Shown here one piece after another: positions 41,641 through 49,063 of a stretch of DNA of 60,758 nucleotides. The notes below the pieces were generated by a model. The model was given only the letters and a program-made list of their open reading frames with translations, was not told the DNA's origin and ran no database searches. The translations under genes and the position numbers were made by a program. How positions within the stretch are numbered: the first letter of the stretch is position 1; every line of letters starts with the position of its first letter. The DNA is from Elusimicrobia bacterium CG1_02_56_21 (lineage in GTDB: Bacteria; Elusimicrobiota; Elusimicrobia; Elusimicrobiales; UBA9959), in assembly GCA_001871115.1 (NCBI GenBank), contig MNUR01000024.1, forward strand, positions 1 through 60,758, in the 5' to 3' direction.

Positions 41641-42663
41641 ATGAGCGACCTTAATAAAATGACCGACTGGGACAAACTGCGCGCGCTGGTGAGCGACGCC
41701 AAGCTTGAGACCAAAAGCCGCACCGTGGACGAGAAACTGCTGCTGGAGCACCTGAAGTCGCGCATCAAGGGCCAGGACGATATAATCACCGACGCCGCCC
41801 GCCTGGTGCGCCTCAGCTGGGAAAAACAGGAGCGCACCCGCCCGATCTGCAGCCTGCTCCTGCTGGGCCCGACCGGAACCGGCAAGACCGAGATGGCCAA
41901 AGCGCTGGCGGAATATCTTTTTGGCAACGAGAAGGACATGCTCCGCTTCGACTGCTCCGAACTGAGCAACCCTGATATGGCCAAAAGCCGGCTGACCGGC
42001 TCTTCTTCCGGCTACAAAGACTCCGAGTCCGGCGGCCAGCTTACGCGCCCGATCATGGCCAACCCGCGCCGCCTGATACTTTTCGACGAGATAGAGAAGG
42101 CGCACCCGCTGGTGTTCGACCTGCTGCTGCAGCTTATGGGCGAAGGGCGCCTTACCGAGCAGAGCAGCGGCAAGACGGCGGATTTTACGCAGAGCATCGT
42201 GGTCCTGACCAGCAATGCCCTGGCCGACGAAGTCGGCAAAGCCACGGAAGGAATGACTGATTACCGCGAGATCCTTAACGCCCTCAAGACGCTGCTTTCC
42301 GAGTCCGGGGTTTTCCGGGCGGAGATCATGGGCCGCATCGACAAAGTTTACCTGTTCAAGCCGCTCACCGGAATGATAGTGGCGGAGATAGCGCTGCTCA
42401 AGATCGCCGCGCTGGGCAAGTCTTACGGGATGAAAGTGGAGTTTGTCGCGCCGGAGCTGCTGCTGCAGGCGCTGGAGGCGAACCTGAAGGTGAGCCGCTT
42501 CGGCATCCGCGAGCTGGAGCGCATAATCTTCGACTTCTTCGCCGAGCAGCTGGTGGCCATGCGCGACAAGAAAGTTAAGACCGTCTCGTTCCGCCTCGGG
42601 CCGGACGGCAAGATAGTCTGCTACCCGGCCGGGAAGCGGGACGCGGGCCGGGCCGGCAGCTAG
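41641..42663 (+). CDS. Soluble Clp/Hsp100-like AAA+ ATPase
   Basis: 340 residues, one AAA+ module again of the ClpB/ClpC D2 type, without membrane helices. Walker A is G76-PTGTGKT, Walker B LILFDEIEKAH (D150, E151), sensor 1 VVLTSN and sensor 2 GIRELERII. The pore loop reads SSGYKDSESGGQLT, keeping the Tyr but not the usual GYVG. It differs clearly from the membrane-bound ATPase, so a mixed ring or two sequential rings are possible. A GAGGAG ribosome site lies 13 nt before this ATG and 4 nt before an in-frame TTG at 41632, so the exact start is uncertain. Confidence 0.85.
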   Translation: MSDLNKMTDWDKLRALVSDAKLETKSRTVDEKLLLEHLKSRIKGQDDIITDAARLVRLSWEKQERTRPICSLLLLGPTGTGKTEMAKALAEYLFGNEKDMLRFDCSELSNPDMAKSRLTGSSSGYKDSESGGQLTRPIMANPRRLILFDEIEKAHPLVFDLLLQLMGEGRLTEQSSGKTADFTQSIVVLTSNALADEVGKATEGMTDYREILNALKTLLSESGVFRAEIMGRIDKVYLFKPLTGMIVAEIALLKIAALGKSYGMKVEFVAPELLLQALEANLKVSRFGIRELERIIFDFFAEQLVAMRDKKVKTVSFRLGPDGKIVCYPAGKRDAGRAGS

Positions 42664-42990
42664 TTCCGGACCCGGCAAGCCGGCTGAAAGTTTATGCAGA
42701 AAGAAAGGAACCCCGAATATACAGCGCCCCCGGCCGGCGCTGACCGCCTTAAAGAGCAGAAGAGCGCGCATTCCCTCTTGTAAACAGGGCTTGCGCCGGA
42801 GGGATAGCGGAAGCCTGTACAATGCAGGGTATTATGCAGTTGTCGGGGCATGGCACGGCCCCGGATGTTCCGGGCGCAATAGCGCTTTTCGACAAAGCCT
42901 GCGGCGCCGTGGGAAAAGAATGCGGGTGGGGCTGATATTTGCTCTTATGTTTCCCGCGATTTTTAATCAACAGCGGACTCGTAAATAAAA
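42664..42990. other. Region after the AAA+ operon with two very small frames
   Basis: No gene over 35 codons is convincing. Two small plus-strand frames exist: 42693-42782 (29 residues) and 42834-42935 (33 residues, Cys-containing, with TACAAT 10 nt upstream). Neither has a family match I recognise. Confidence 0.35.
42834..42935 (+). CDS. Possible 33-residue Cys-containing peptide
   Basis: Encodes MQLSGHGTAPDVPGAIALFD then KACGAVGKECGWG. The end recalls a Sel1-repeat-like Cys pattern, so it might be a fragment of a larger decayed gene. A TACAAT box lies upstream, no ribosome site is seen, and a bidirectional terminator follows. Weakly supported. Confidence 0.2.
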   Translation: MQLSGHGTAPDVPGAIALFDKACGAVGKECGWG

Positions 42991-43018
42991 ACCGGCAGGC
43001 ATATCGGCCTGCCGGTTT
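42991..43018. terminator. Bidirectional terminator between the AAA+ operon and prpD
   Basis: ACCGGCAGGC and GCCTGCCGGT form a ten-base stem around a six-base loop. It is followed by TTTTC on the plus strand and TTTTTATTT on the minus strand, so it can serve both convergent units. Confidence 0.85.
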
Positions 43019-43038
43019 TCTTATGTGCCCTTATGATA

Positions 43039-44478
43039 TCAGCCTGCCAGCAGCGCCATCCAGTCGTCAACCGGCATCGCTTCGAACTTCGCCGGGTCCG
43101 CGAAAGAAGCCATTATCTCCGCGGCTTTGGCCTCTGTGTAGCGTGTCTTCAGGTTGGCCTCAAGCTTCCTGACCAGTTCCGGGATACCTTCCTTCCTTCT
43201 GCGGCGGTGCCCCAGCGGGTATTCCACTTCCACTTTTTCTGTGCTGGTCCCGTCTTTAAAGAAGACCTGGACGGCGTTGGCTATGGACCGCTTTGCGGGC
43301 TCAAGATATTCTTTTGAATAGCGGGGCTCTTCTGTCATGGTGAACTTGTCGCGCAGCGCGTCTATCCTGGGGTCTTTGGCCACGGCGTCCTCGTAATGGT
43401 CGGCCGTCAGGCCTCCGAAAATAAGCCCGATAGCCGTCATGTACTGCAGGCAATGGTCCCGGTCGGCGGGGTTATGCAGGGGGCCTTTTTTGTCTATTAT
43501 GCGCAGGGCCGATTCATGGGTGTGCACCCTCACTTCTTTTATTCCGTCCAGGCGGTCTTTGACCAGCGGGTGCAGCTTTACGGCGCATTCCACCGCGGTC
43601 TGGGCGTGGAACTCGGCAGGGAAGGAGATCTTGAAAAGAACGTTCTCCATAACATAGGAAGTGAAATCCTGCGGCAGGGAGAATTCTTTTCCTTTGAAAA
43701 GAACGTCGTAGAAGCCCCAGGTTTTGGCGGTAAGCGCGGAAGGGTAGCCCATCTCTCCCCGCAGCGTCATCATGGCCAGTTTTACCGCCCGGGCGGCTGC
43801 GTCCCCGGCCGCCCAGGATTTACGGGAGCCGGTATTGGGCGCGTGCCGGTAGGTGCGCAGGCTCTGACCGTCAATCCAGGCCTGGGAGACCGCGTCCGCT
43901 ATCTGCGCTTTGTCAGCGCCGAGCAGTTTGGCGGAAAGAGCGGCTGAGGCTACCTTGACCAGTACTACATGGTCCAGGCCGACGCGGTTAAAGCTGTTTT
44001 CCAGGGCGAGCACGCCCTGTATCTCATGCGTTTTGATCAGGGCGGTCAGGATATCCTTCATCACTAGCGGCGTCCCTTTTTCAGCCCGGCGCTTCTGCGC
44101 CACATAGTCGCCGACGGCCAGCAGGGCCCCGAGATTGTCGGAAGGGTGGCCCCATTCCGCCGCCAGCCAGGTATCGTTATAATCCAGCCAGCGTATCATG
44201 GCCCCTATATTGAAAGCTCCCTGCACGGGATCCAATATAAAATCTGTGCCCGGAACGCGGGCCCCTCCGGGCACCGTAGTGCCCGGGACTACCGGCCCGA
44301 GGAGCTTGGCGCAGGCAGGAAAGCGGAGGGCCAGTATCGCGCAGCCCAGGCTGTCCATCAGGCAATGGCGGGCCGTTTCATAAGCTTCGGCGCTTTCGAT
44401 CTTATAGTTGTCCGCATAATCGGCTATCTTTGAAATAACCGCGTCGGTCTCAGGCCTGACATTGGATATATGGCTCAT
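43039..44478 (-). CDS. prpD: 2-methylcitrate dehydratase (PrpD)
   Basis: 479 residues, MmgE/PrpD family and of usual length. Family landmarks are [21 protein letters not shown], the active-site region [51 protein letters not shown] and a C-terminal [12 protein letters not shown] (each given as a region). It dehydrates 2-methylcitrate in propionyl-CoA breakdown. It starts 14 nt after prpB with a strong AAAGGAGAG site, so both are co-transcribed. The 2-methylcitrate synthase (prpC) is not in the window. Confidence 0.95.
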   Translation of the reverse strand: MSHISNVRPETDAVISKIADYADNYKIESAEAYETARHCLMDSLGCAILALRFPACAKLLGPVVPGTTVPGGARVPGTDFILDPVQGAFNIGAMIRWLDYNDTWLAAEWGHPSDNLGALLAVGDYVAQKRRAEKGTPLVMKDILTALIKTHEIQGVLALENSFNRVGLDHVVLVKVASAALSAKLLGADKAQIADAVSQAWIDGQSLRTYRHAPNTGSRKSWAAGDAAARAVKLAMMTLRGEMGYPSALTAKTWGFYDVLFKGKEFSLPQDFTSYVMENVLFKISFPAEFHAQTAVECAVKLHPLVKDRLDGIKEVRVHTHESALRIIDKKGPLHNPADRDHCLQYMTAIGLIFGGLTADHYEDAVAKDPRIDALRDKFTMTEEPRYSKEYLEPAKRSIANAVQVFFKDGTSTEKVEVEYPLGHRRRRKEGIPELVRKLEANLKTRYTEAKAAEIMASFADPAKFEAMPVDDWMALLAG

Positions 44479-44492
44479 TTAGATCTCTCCTT

Positions 44493-45389
44493 TTATTTCT
44501 TCCCGATATTTCCGCGGAAATCGCCGTAGGCTTTTTCGTCCAGTTTTGTATAGCTGTCGTAATCGAGCAGGGCGTACAGCTCTTTCCTGGTCTGCATCTT
44601 GTCCAGTATCCCGGCCTGGGTCCCCTCTTTTTTTATTGCGGCGTAAAAACCTTCGCAGGCTTTCATCATGGTGCGGAAGGCGCCCATCGGATAAATGACT
44701 ATCTTGTAGCCCATCTTCAAAAGTTCCTGCGAGCTCAGCAGCGGGGAGACCCCGAACTCTGTCATATTGGCCAGCAGCGGTGTCTTTACTTTACGCGCGA
44801 ACCGCGCGAATTCCTCACTGGTTTTAAGCGCTTCCGCGAATATTACGTCCGCCCCTGCCTTGGCATAAGCGCGGGCGCGCTCCACGGCTTTATCAAAACT
44901 TTCTACGGAGCGGGCGTCGGTGCGGGCTATGATCAGAAAGTTTTTATCTTTGCGGCTGAGCACTGCTGTTTTTATCTTCCTTGCCATCTGCTCAACCGGG
45001 ATAAGCTGCTTGCCGGAAAGATGGCCGCAGCGCTTGGGGAAGACCTGGTCTTCTATGTGGATACCGGCTAGCCCGGCCTGCTCCAGCTCGCTTACGCAGC
45101 GCGCCACATTGACCGCCTCGCCGAAGCCGGTGTCCGCGTCGCAGATGCAGGGCAGGCTGGTGGCCCCGGTAATATACTTGGCCATGGCGGCGAATTCAGT
45201 CAGGGTCAGCAGGCCGATATCGGGGAAACCGGCGCCGTTATTGAGGCCCGCGCCGGAAATATAAACGCCTTTAAAGCCGGCTTCTTCTATAAGCCTGGCG
45301 GTAAGCGCGTTGAAAGCCCCCGGGAGCACTACCCCTTTACCGAGGACAAGCGACTTGAACTTTTTTCGTAAAATTTCTGTTTGTTCCAT
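44493..45389 (-). CDS. prpB: Methylisocitrate lyase (PrpB)
   Basis: 298 residues, isocitrate lyase/PEP mutase superfamily. The barrel starts VLPGAFNALTARLIEEAGFKG; metal-binding DADTGFG (near residue 84) and the active-site loop K119-R-C-G-H123 are present. Most PrpB enzymes have KKCGH, so Lys to Arg at position 120 is a small deviation; the catalytic Cys remains. It splits 2-methylisocitrate into pyruvate and succinate. First gene of the prpB-prpD pair. Confidence 0.95.
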   Translation of the reverse strand: MEQTEILRKKFKSLVLGKGVVLPGAFNALTARLIEEAGFKGVYISGAGLNNGAGFPDIGLLTLTEFAAMAKYITGATSLPCICDADTGFGEAVNVARCVSELEQAGLAGIHIEDQVFPKRCGHLSGKQLIPVEQMARKIKTAVLSRKDKNFLIIARTDARSVESFDKAVERARAYAKAGADVIFAEALKTSEEFARFARKVKTPLLANMTEFGVSPLLSSQELLKMGYKIVIYPMGAFRTMMKACEGFYAAIKKEGTQAGILDKMQTRKELYALLDYDSYTKLDEKAYGDFRGNIGKK

Positions 45390-45455
45390 ATATATTATTT
45401 CCTCGCGGCTGCCGGTGTGGAATATTAATAGATTTTACATAAAAGACAAGGCGTT

Positions 45456-45486
45456 GCGGCGGCTTTAAACTTCTCCGCCGCTTTTT
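45456..45486 (+). terminator. Hairpin with T-run between prpB and a plus-strand gene
   Basis: GCGGCGG and CCGCCGC form a stem around a 12-base loop and are followed by TTTTTG. No plus-strand gene precedes it, so it may block antisense transcription or be accidental. Confidence 0.35.
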
Positions 45487-45580
45487 GTTATGATTAATAA
45501 AAAGGCGGCGGAAAATAGTTTTTAAATAAAAACGCGCCGGGCCGGGCTGGTAAGCGGGGGAGCCTGCGGTAACTCCGCTT

Positions 45581-45928
45581 GTGTTTTTGCGAACAGGGAA
45601 CTATGGCTATGCCAGACAAACAATTGAATTCCTGACCAGGGCCCTGGCACTGGTCCCGGAGGTCAGTTTCCTGCCGGTAACTCTCACTCCCGACTTCAAC
45701 CTAGATGTCAGGGCTTTCGCTTCGGCAAAGGGGCTGGAATACCCTGTTTATGACGGCGCGGGTCATCTGCCGGGGCAATTCCGGCCGGCGCAATCCCCGA
45801 TGCTCTGCCTGATAGACCACAAAGGCTATGTCCGCGATTTCTATTCCCCGGCCGGCAATGACCGCGAGGCAATATCGTCAGACCTGCGGGGCTTGCTCCG
45901 CGATGTTCTGCCCGGCGCCGGTCAATAA
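45581..45928 (+). CDS. Thioredoxin-fold protein lacking catalytic cysteines, probably 5'-truncated
   Basis: 115 residues from a GTG. The sequence ALVPEVSFLPVTLTPDFNLD, then PAQSPMLCLIDHKGYVRDFY has the strand order of a TlpA/SCO-like thioredoxin fold including a cis-Pro-like segment. At the position expected for W-C-x-x-C it reads GNYGYARQ, so both redox cysteines are absent. An in-frame TAA lies just upstream and there is no signal peptide, so the front part of the original gene may be lost. Likely a non-redox relic. Confidence 0.5.
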   Translation: MFLRTGNYGYARQTIEFLTRALALVPEVSFLPVTLTPDFNLDVRAFASAKGLEYPVYDGAGHLPGQFRPAQSPMLCLIDHKGYVRDFYSPAGNDREAISSDLRGLLRDVLPGAGQ

Positions 45929-46159
45929 CTTCAACATCCGTTAGAGTTTCCAGGAGCTTTACGCTCAGGCGCGTCAGGTTCTCTCCTATTGCCATGTCAA
46001 TCCTTAAAACGAAAAGAGCAAGGGCGGATTGCCCAATAAAGCCTGGGACTATATGCCGCGGAGGTTTGGGCCCAAAGCCTTATGCGGTCCTTAGGCTCTA
46101 GTTTATAAACTGAATTAACGCGGTAAGACGGCCTCCGGGCCCTGCACAAGGAGAAAATA

Positions 46160-47017
46160 ATGAAATTATTTATAACTACGGTAATGCTTGCCGCCGGTTT
46201 TTCGCCGGCAATAGCAGGCAGCCTAGAAAACCAGGCGGCAGGTTCTCCGCTTTCCTTTTCTGCCGGGCTTCCCCCCGCGGTTTCCCCGGCCCGGGTTCCG
46301 GCCCCCGAGGCCGTAAAAGCACCGGTACAGAACTGGACCGCAGCCGTCAAAACCGCGGTAGAGCGCGAACTTGACGCAGGGGGCTTTATAGGCTTTACCG
46401 ATCTGCAGGAGCTGCCTCCCGGTGTGCGCCGCCAGCTTGAACAGGAATGGCAGACCCTGCCCGAAGGCCCCGGCAACAGCTCGGAGGCTTTTAAACTGCT
46501 GGTCAACAACAGGACCGCTTTCATAGTGCAGAGCTATATTTACAGCGACAGCATGCGCCTCTACGTATTCAACGCCGCCGGCGTCAGGGTGGCTTACGGC
46601 GAAGGAACTGCTGATACCGATTTCGCCTGGTCGGACGGCCCGGCCCCGGCAAAAGGGATGCCCGCCCGTACGGACGTTTTTAAAGCCCTTCCGGCCTGCA
46701 CTATAGTGGACGCGATGTTCTTCAGGCAGCCCAGTATGCCCGAAGCTATAGAGATGCTTAACAGCTGCATGCAGGATGTTTCCGCCAGATACGGATTTCA
46801 GGTAAAGGCCGGGGTAATGGTGTCTCCCTTTGGCGGCCCCGGGAGCGGACCGCAGGGCAGCAACCGCGGCATCAGCCTGGTAGTTCCCGGAAACCTCCCG
46901 GTCGGCAACAGGCTTCTTTCGGACCTCAGTTTCTCGCTCAAAAAGCGCAATAACCAGCTCTTCGGCTATCCCGCCGGAGTCAGGCAGTCGGGAGACGCCG
47001 CCGTTACGGAGAATTAA
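46160..47017 (+). CDS. Hypothetical secreted protein
   Basis: 285 residues with an AAGGAG ribosome site and a signal peptide (MKLFITTVMLAAGFSPAIAG). The mature part is soluble, with a Pro/Ala-rich segment, a middle domain (FIVQSYIYSDSMRLYVFNAAG) and two cysteines (CTIVD, CMQDV) that could form a disulfide. No family is recognised. It ends before a strong terminator and seems to be a single-gene unit. Confidence 0.65.
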   Translation: MKLFITTVMLAAGFSPAIAGSLENQAAGSPLSFSAGLPPAVSPARVPAPEAVKAPVQNWTAAVKTAVERELDAGGFIGFTDLQELPPGVRRQLEQEWQTLPEGPGNSSEAFKLLVNNRTAFIVQSYIYSDSMRLYVFNAAGVRVAYGEGTADTDFAWSDGPAPAKGMPARTDVFKALPACTIVDAMFFRQPSMPEAIEMLNSCMQDVSARYGFQVKAGVMVSPFGGPGSGPQGSNRGISLVVPGNLPVGNRLLSDLSFSLKKRNNQLFGYPAGVRQSGDAAVTEN

Positions 47018-47052
47018 GCTCAGGACCAAACTTCGGGTTAGTAACGAAAAAA

Positions 47053-47083
47053 AGACCGCCGGGACTCCGGCGGTCTTTTTTTT
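47053..47083 (+). terminator. Rho-independent terminator
   Basis: AGACCGCCGG, loop GACT, CCGGCGGTCT and a T-run of nine bases. An A-run on the other side means it may also act on minus-strand transcripts. Confidence 0.92.
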
Positions 47084-47142
47084 AGGCCCGGTTTAAAGCA
47101 AGGCGCGGGTTATAAAGATACCCGTTTTTTTTGTCCGCAGAT

Positions 47143-48141
47143 TTATTGCTTATCTATCCGGCAGGCTTTGCCCAGCAGGTCAAAGCAGGGGCAGCGATGG
47201 TATTTTTCATATACGATCATGCAGGGGCAGTCGAAAAACAGGCCGTAAGCGAACATCGCCGCGATCAAGTAATATAAAAAATAAAAAACCCGCCACCTCG
47301 CGCAAAGTATAAAGGTAAGCGCCATCATAAAAGCCTTGGACCTGTAAGAGAAAGCCGTTTTTTCAGGCTTTAAGCTGTACCCGAGCAGCAGGTGCAGCGT
47401 TAACAGGAAAACCAGGCTGCCGGCCGTAATCCCGGAGGCCGCTGAATAAATAAAAGCGGCCAGCGCCGCCGTTTTTGCGGCGAAACCGGCTCCTCCTGAA
47501 AGCGAAGGGAAGAACATCCTGACATTGTTTCTGTAGGTGTCGTAGCCGGGGCGGGCAGAGAGCATTGCTTCTTCGGCTTTGGCCCTTATTATCATCATCG
47601 GTATGAAAACGAGCCCGGTGGCCAGAAGGGCCGCCAGGTTGAAAGAGGCGAGCCCCAGACCCAGGCACCAAAGGATCAGCGAGCCGTACATCGGGTGCCT
47701 CGCAAAGGAGTAAGCGCCGGAGGTCACTATAATATGCTCTTTTTGGATTTCCGGCTGGTCCGACCAGAACTTGCCTATGCTGACCTTTGACCAGAGATGC
47801 CAGAAGAGTCCTGAAATAACAAGGGCCATCCCGAAGGCATAACAGAACCATTTCAGGCGTATTCCCGGATCAAAAGGCAGGGCGCGGTGGTTTATGAAGA
47901 TGAACATCAGCAGCACTCCCGCCGACATAGTAAGGGTAGCCACAAAATGCCCGCGCTTTTTTTCAGGAAGCAGGCCTTTTCTTTCGTTTTCGCTTTTCGC
48001 CCTGAACTTGTAAATAACGCTCGCCAAAATAAGGAAAGCGCTGAAGTGAAGGAAGTAGAGCGTTCCCAGTTCTAACCCGGTAAAGTGCGGGGCGGGCAAC
48101 AGCTCCGCGAGGCCTTTAAGCGCCTGCGTAAGACGGGACAT
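47143..48141 (-). CDS. ICMT-like membrane methyltransferase with Cys-rich tail
   Basis: 332 residues, about eight membrane helices. The middle holds the isoprenylcysteine carboxyl methyltransferase/PEMT core: GAYSFARHPMYGSLILW, then EEAMLSARPGYDTYRNNVRMFFPS with the conserved RHPxY and Glu residues that bind S-adenosylmethionine. A further four-helix region follows and ends in a Cys-rich tail (DCPCMIVYEKYHRCPCFD, GKAC). The combination looks like a fusion. It overlaps the Lgt-like gene by 26 nt and is last in the radical SAM operon. The likely substrate is a lipid or lipid-linked group, not prenylated protein. Confidence 0.8.
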   Translation of the reverse strand: MSRLTQALKGLAELLPAPHFTGLELGTLYFLHFSAFLILASVIYKFRAKSENERKGLLPEKKRGHFVATLTMSAGVLLMFIFINHRALPFDPGIRLKWFCYAFGMALVISGLFWHLWSKVSIGKFWSDQPEIQKEHIIVTSGAYSFARHPMYGSLILWCLGLGLASFNLAALLATGLVFIPMMIIRAKAEEAMLSARPGYDTYRNNVRMFFPSLSGGAGFAAKTAALAAFIYSAASGITAGSLVFLLTLHLLLGYSLKPEKTAFSYRSKAFMMALTFILCARWRVFYFLYYLIAAMFAYGLFFDCPCMIVYEKYHRCPCFDLLGKACRIDKQ

Positions 48142-48757
48142 TTTTTCTGCTCCTTATTATCAGGTAGAAAACGGGAATAAAAAACAAAGCCAGCAGCTGG
48201 TAAGCCGTCAGCCCGGCGAGCACTACGGGCTCGGTGCGCAGAAATTCTATAAAGAAGCGCATAATAAGGTAGTTCAGGGTATAAAAAGGGAAAAGGATAT
48301 TTTTCCCGCTCCCCCTTCTGAGCATCTTGTACAGCACATAAGCCATCGCAAAGTTGAAAGCGCTCTCAATCAGCTGCGTCGGGTACTGCTCCAGGCCGGA
48401 CAGGCCCCAGCTCGCGCCTCCGCAGCAGCCGTTGAAAAAGCAGCCTATTTTCCCGAAGCCGGCGCCGAGGGCCAGCCCGACCGCGAAATTATCCCCGAAA
48501 CTTTCTTTTCCGCGCCCGGAAAAAAACTTGTACAGATTGATAGCGAGGAAGCCGCCCAGGAGGGCGCCGAGATAGCTTTTTCCCCTGGCGCCGAAACCCG
48601 AGGAGACCCACAAAGGGACCTGGGAGCCGAGAACACCGCCGGCCAGGGCCGCAATTACGGCCGGCAGATTTTTTTCCCTTGGGGCCAGCTCCAGTTTTTT
48701 TGAGATAAAAACCGCGGCGTATAAACCTGTCAGGGAGAAGACAGCGTAGAGAAGCAT
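48116..48757 (-). CDS. Prolipoprotein diacylglyceryl transferase-like protein (Lgt paralogue)
   Basis: 213 residues with about six or seven membrane helices. Lgt-type features are GKSYLGALLGGFLAINLY, KIGCFFNGCCGG, the region YPTQLIESAFNFAMAYVLY and RFFIEFLRTEP. It is shorter than classical Lgt (about 260-290 residues) and has the GCFxNGCC form found in Lgt-like paralogues, so transfer of diacylglycerol to lipoproteins is not certain. It may act on another acceptor. It lies 3 nt after the small membrane protein gene. Confidence 0.8.
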   Translation of the reverse strand: MLLYAVFSLTGLYAAVFISKKLELAPREKNLPAVIAALAGGVLGSQVPLWVSSGFGARGKSYLGALLGGFLAINLYKFFSGRGKESFGDNFAVGLALGAGFGKIGCFFNGCCGGASWGLSGLEQYPTQLIESAFNFAMAYVLYKMLRRGSGKNILFPFYTLNYLIMRFFIEFLRTEPVVLAGLTAYQLLALFFIPVFYLIIRSRKNVPSYAGA

Positions 48758-48760
48758 GTC

Positions 48761-49063
48761 TTAAGCCCGGGGGGCAGGGCTGCCGCCGGAGTTTTGGTCT
48801 TTATTTATTTCCTGCGTTCCGGCCTTTGCCTTCCCCTCGGCTTTCTCCCGCCCAAGTTTATAGGAGATGTAAAGGCTGCCGCCAAAGACAATAGCGAAGC
48901 CCGTTATTCCCGCGACCGTCCCGAAGTCGTTGTTAGCCCGGTCCGCGCCGAAAAAAACCCCGGTGCAGGTGACGACCCCCAGGAAAAGGCCCAATGGCAC
49001 AAGGCCAAGCGCGTATAAAAGACTGTACTTCACTATGGACCAGAACAGATCATTATCCTTCAT
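48761..49063 (-). CDS. Small two-helix membrane protein in the radical SAM operon
   Basis: 100 residues: helices at about 12-36 (LLYALGLVPLGLFLGVVTCT) and 46-66 (GTVAGITGFAIVFGGSLYIS), then a charged cytosolic tail. No family is recognised. Its ATG overlaps the stop of the radical SAM gene by 4 nt, so it is translationally coupled and may be an accessory subunit. Confidence 0.75.
   Translation of the reverse strand: MKDNDLFWSIVKYSLLYALGLVPLGLFLGVVTCTGVFFGADRANNDFGTVAGITGFAIVFGGSLYISYKLGREKAEGKAKAGTQEINKDQNSGGSPAPRA

Noticed and set aside
38072..42663. Type VI secretion (ClpV) or T2SS/T4P assembly cluster
   Set aside because: Both ATPases are single-ring Clp-type without the ClpV N-domain, and no VipA/B, secretin, pilin or PilB-type gene is present.
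40999..42822. Minus-strand open frame of 607 codons opposite the beta-helix and AAA+ genes
   Set aside because: Antisense shadow; the plus strand carries Walker motifs and a beta-helix.
44493..45389. Isocitrate lyase or phosphoenolpyruvate mutase instead of PrpB
   Set aside because: Length, the KRCGH loop and the adjacent prpD favour methylisocitrate lyase.
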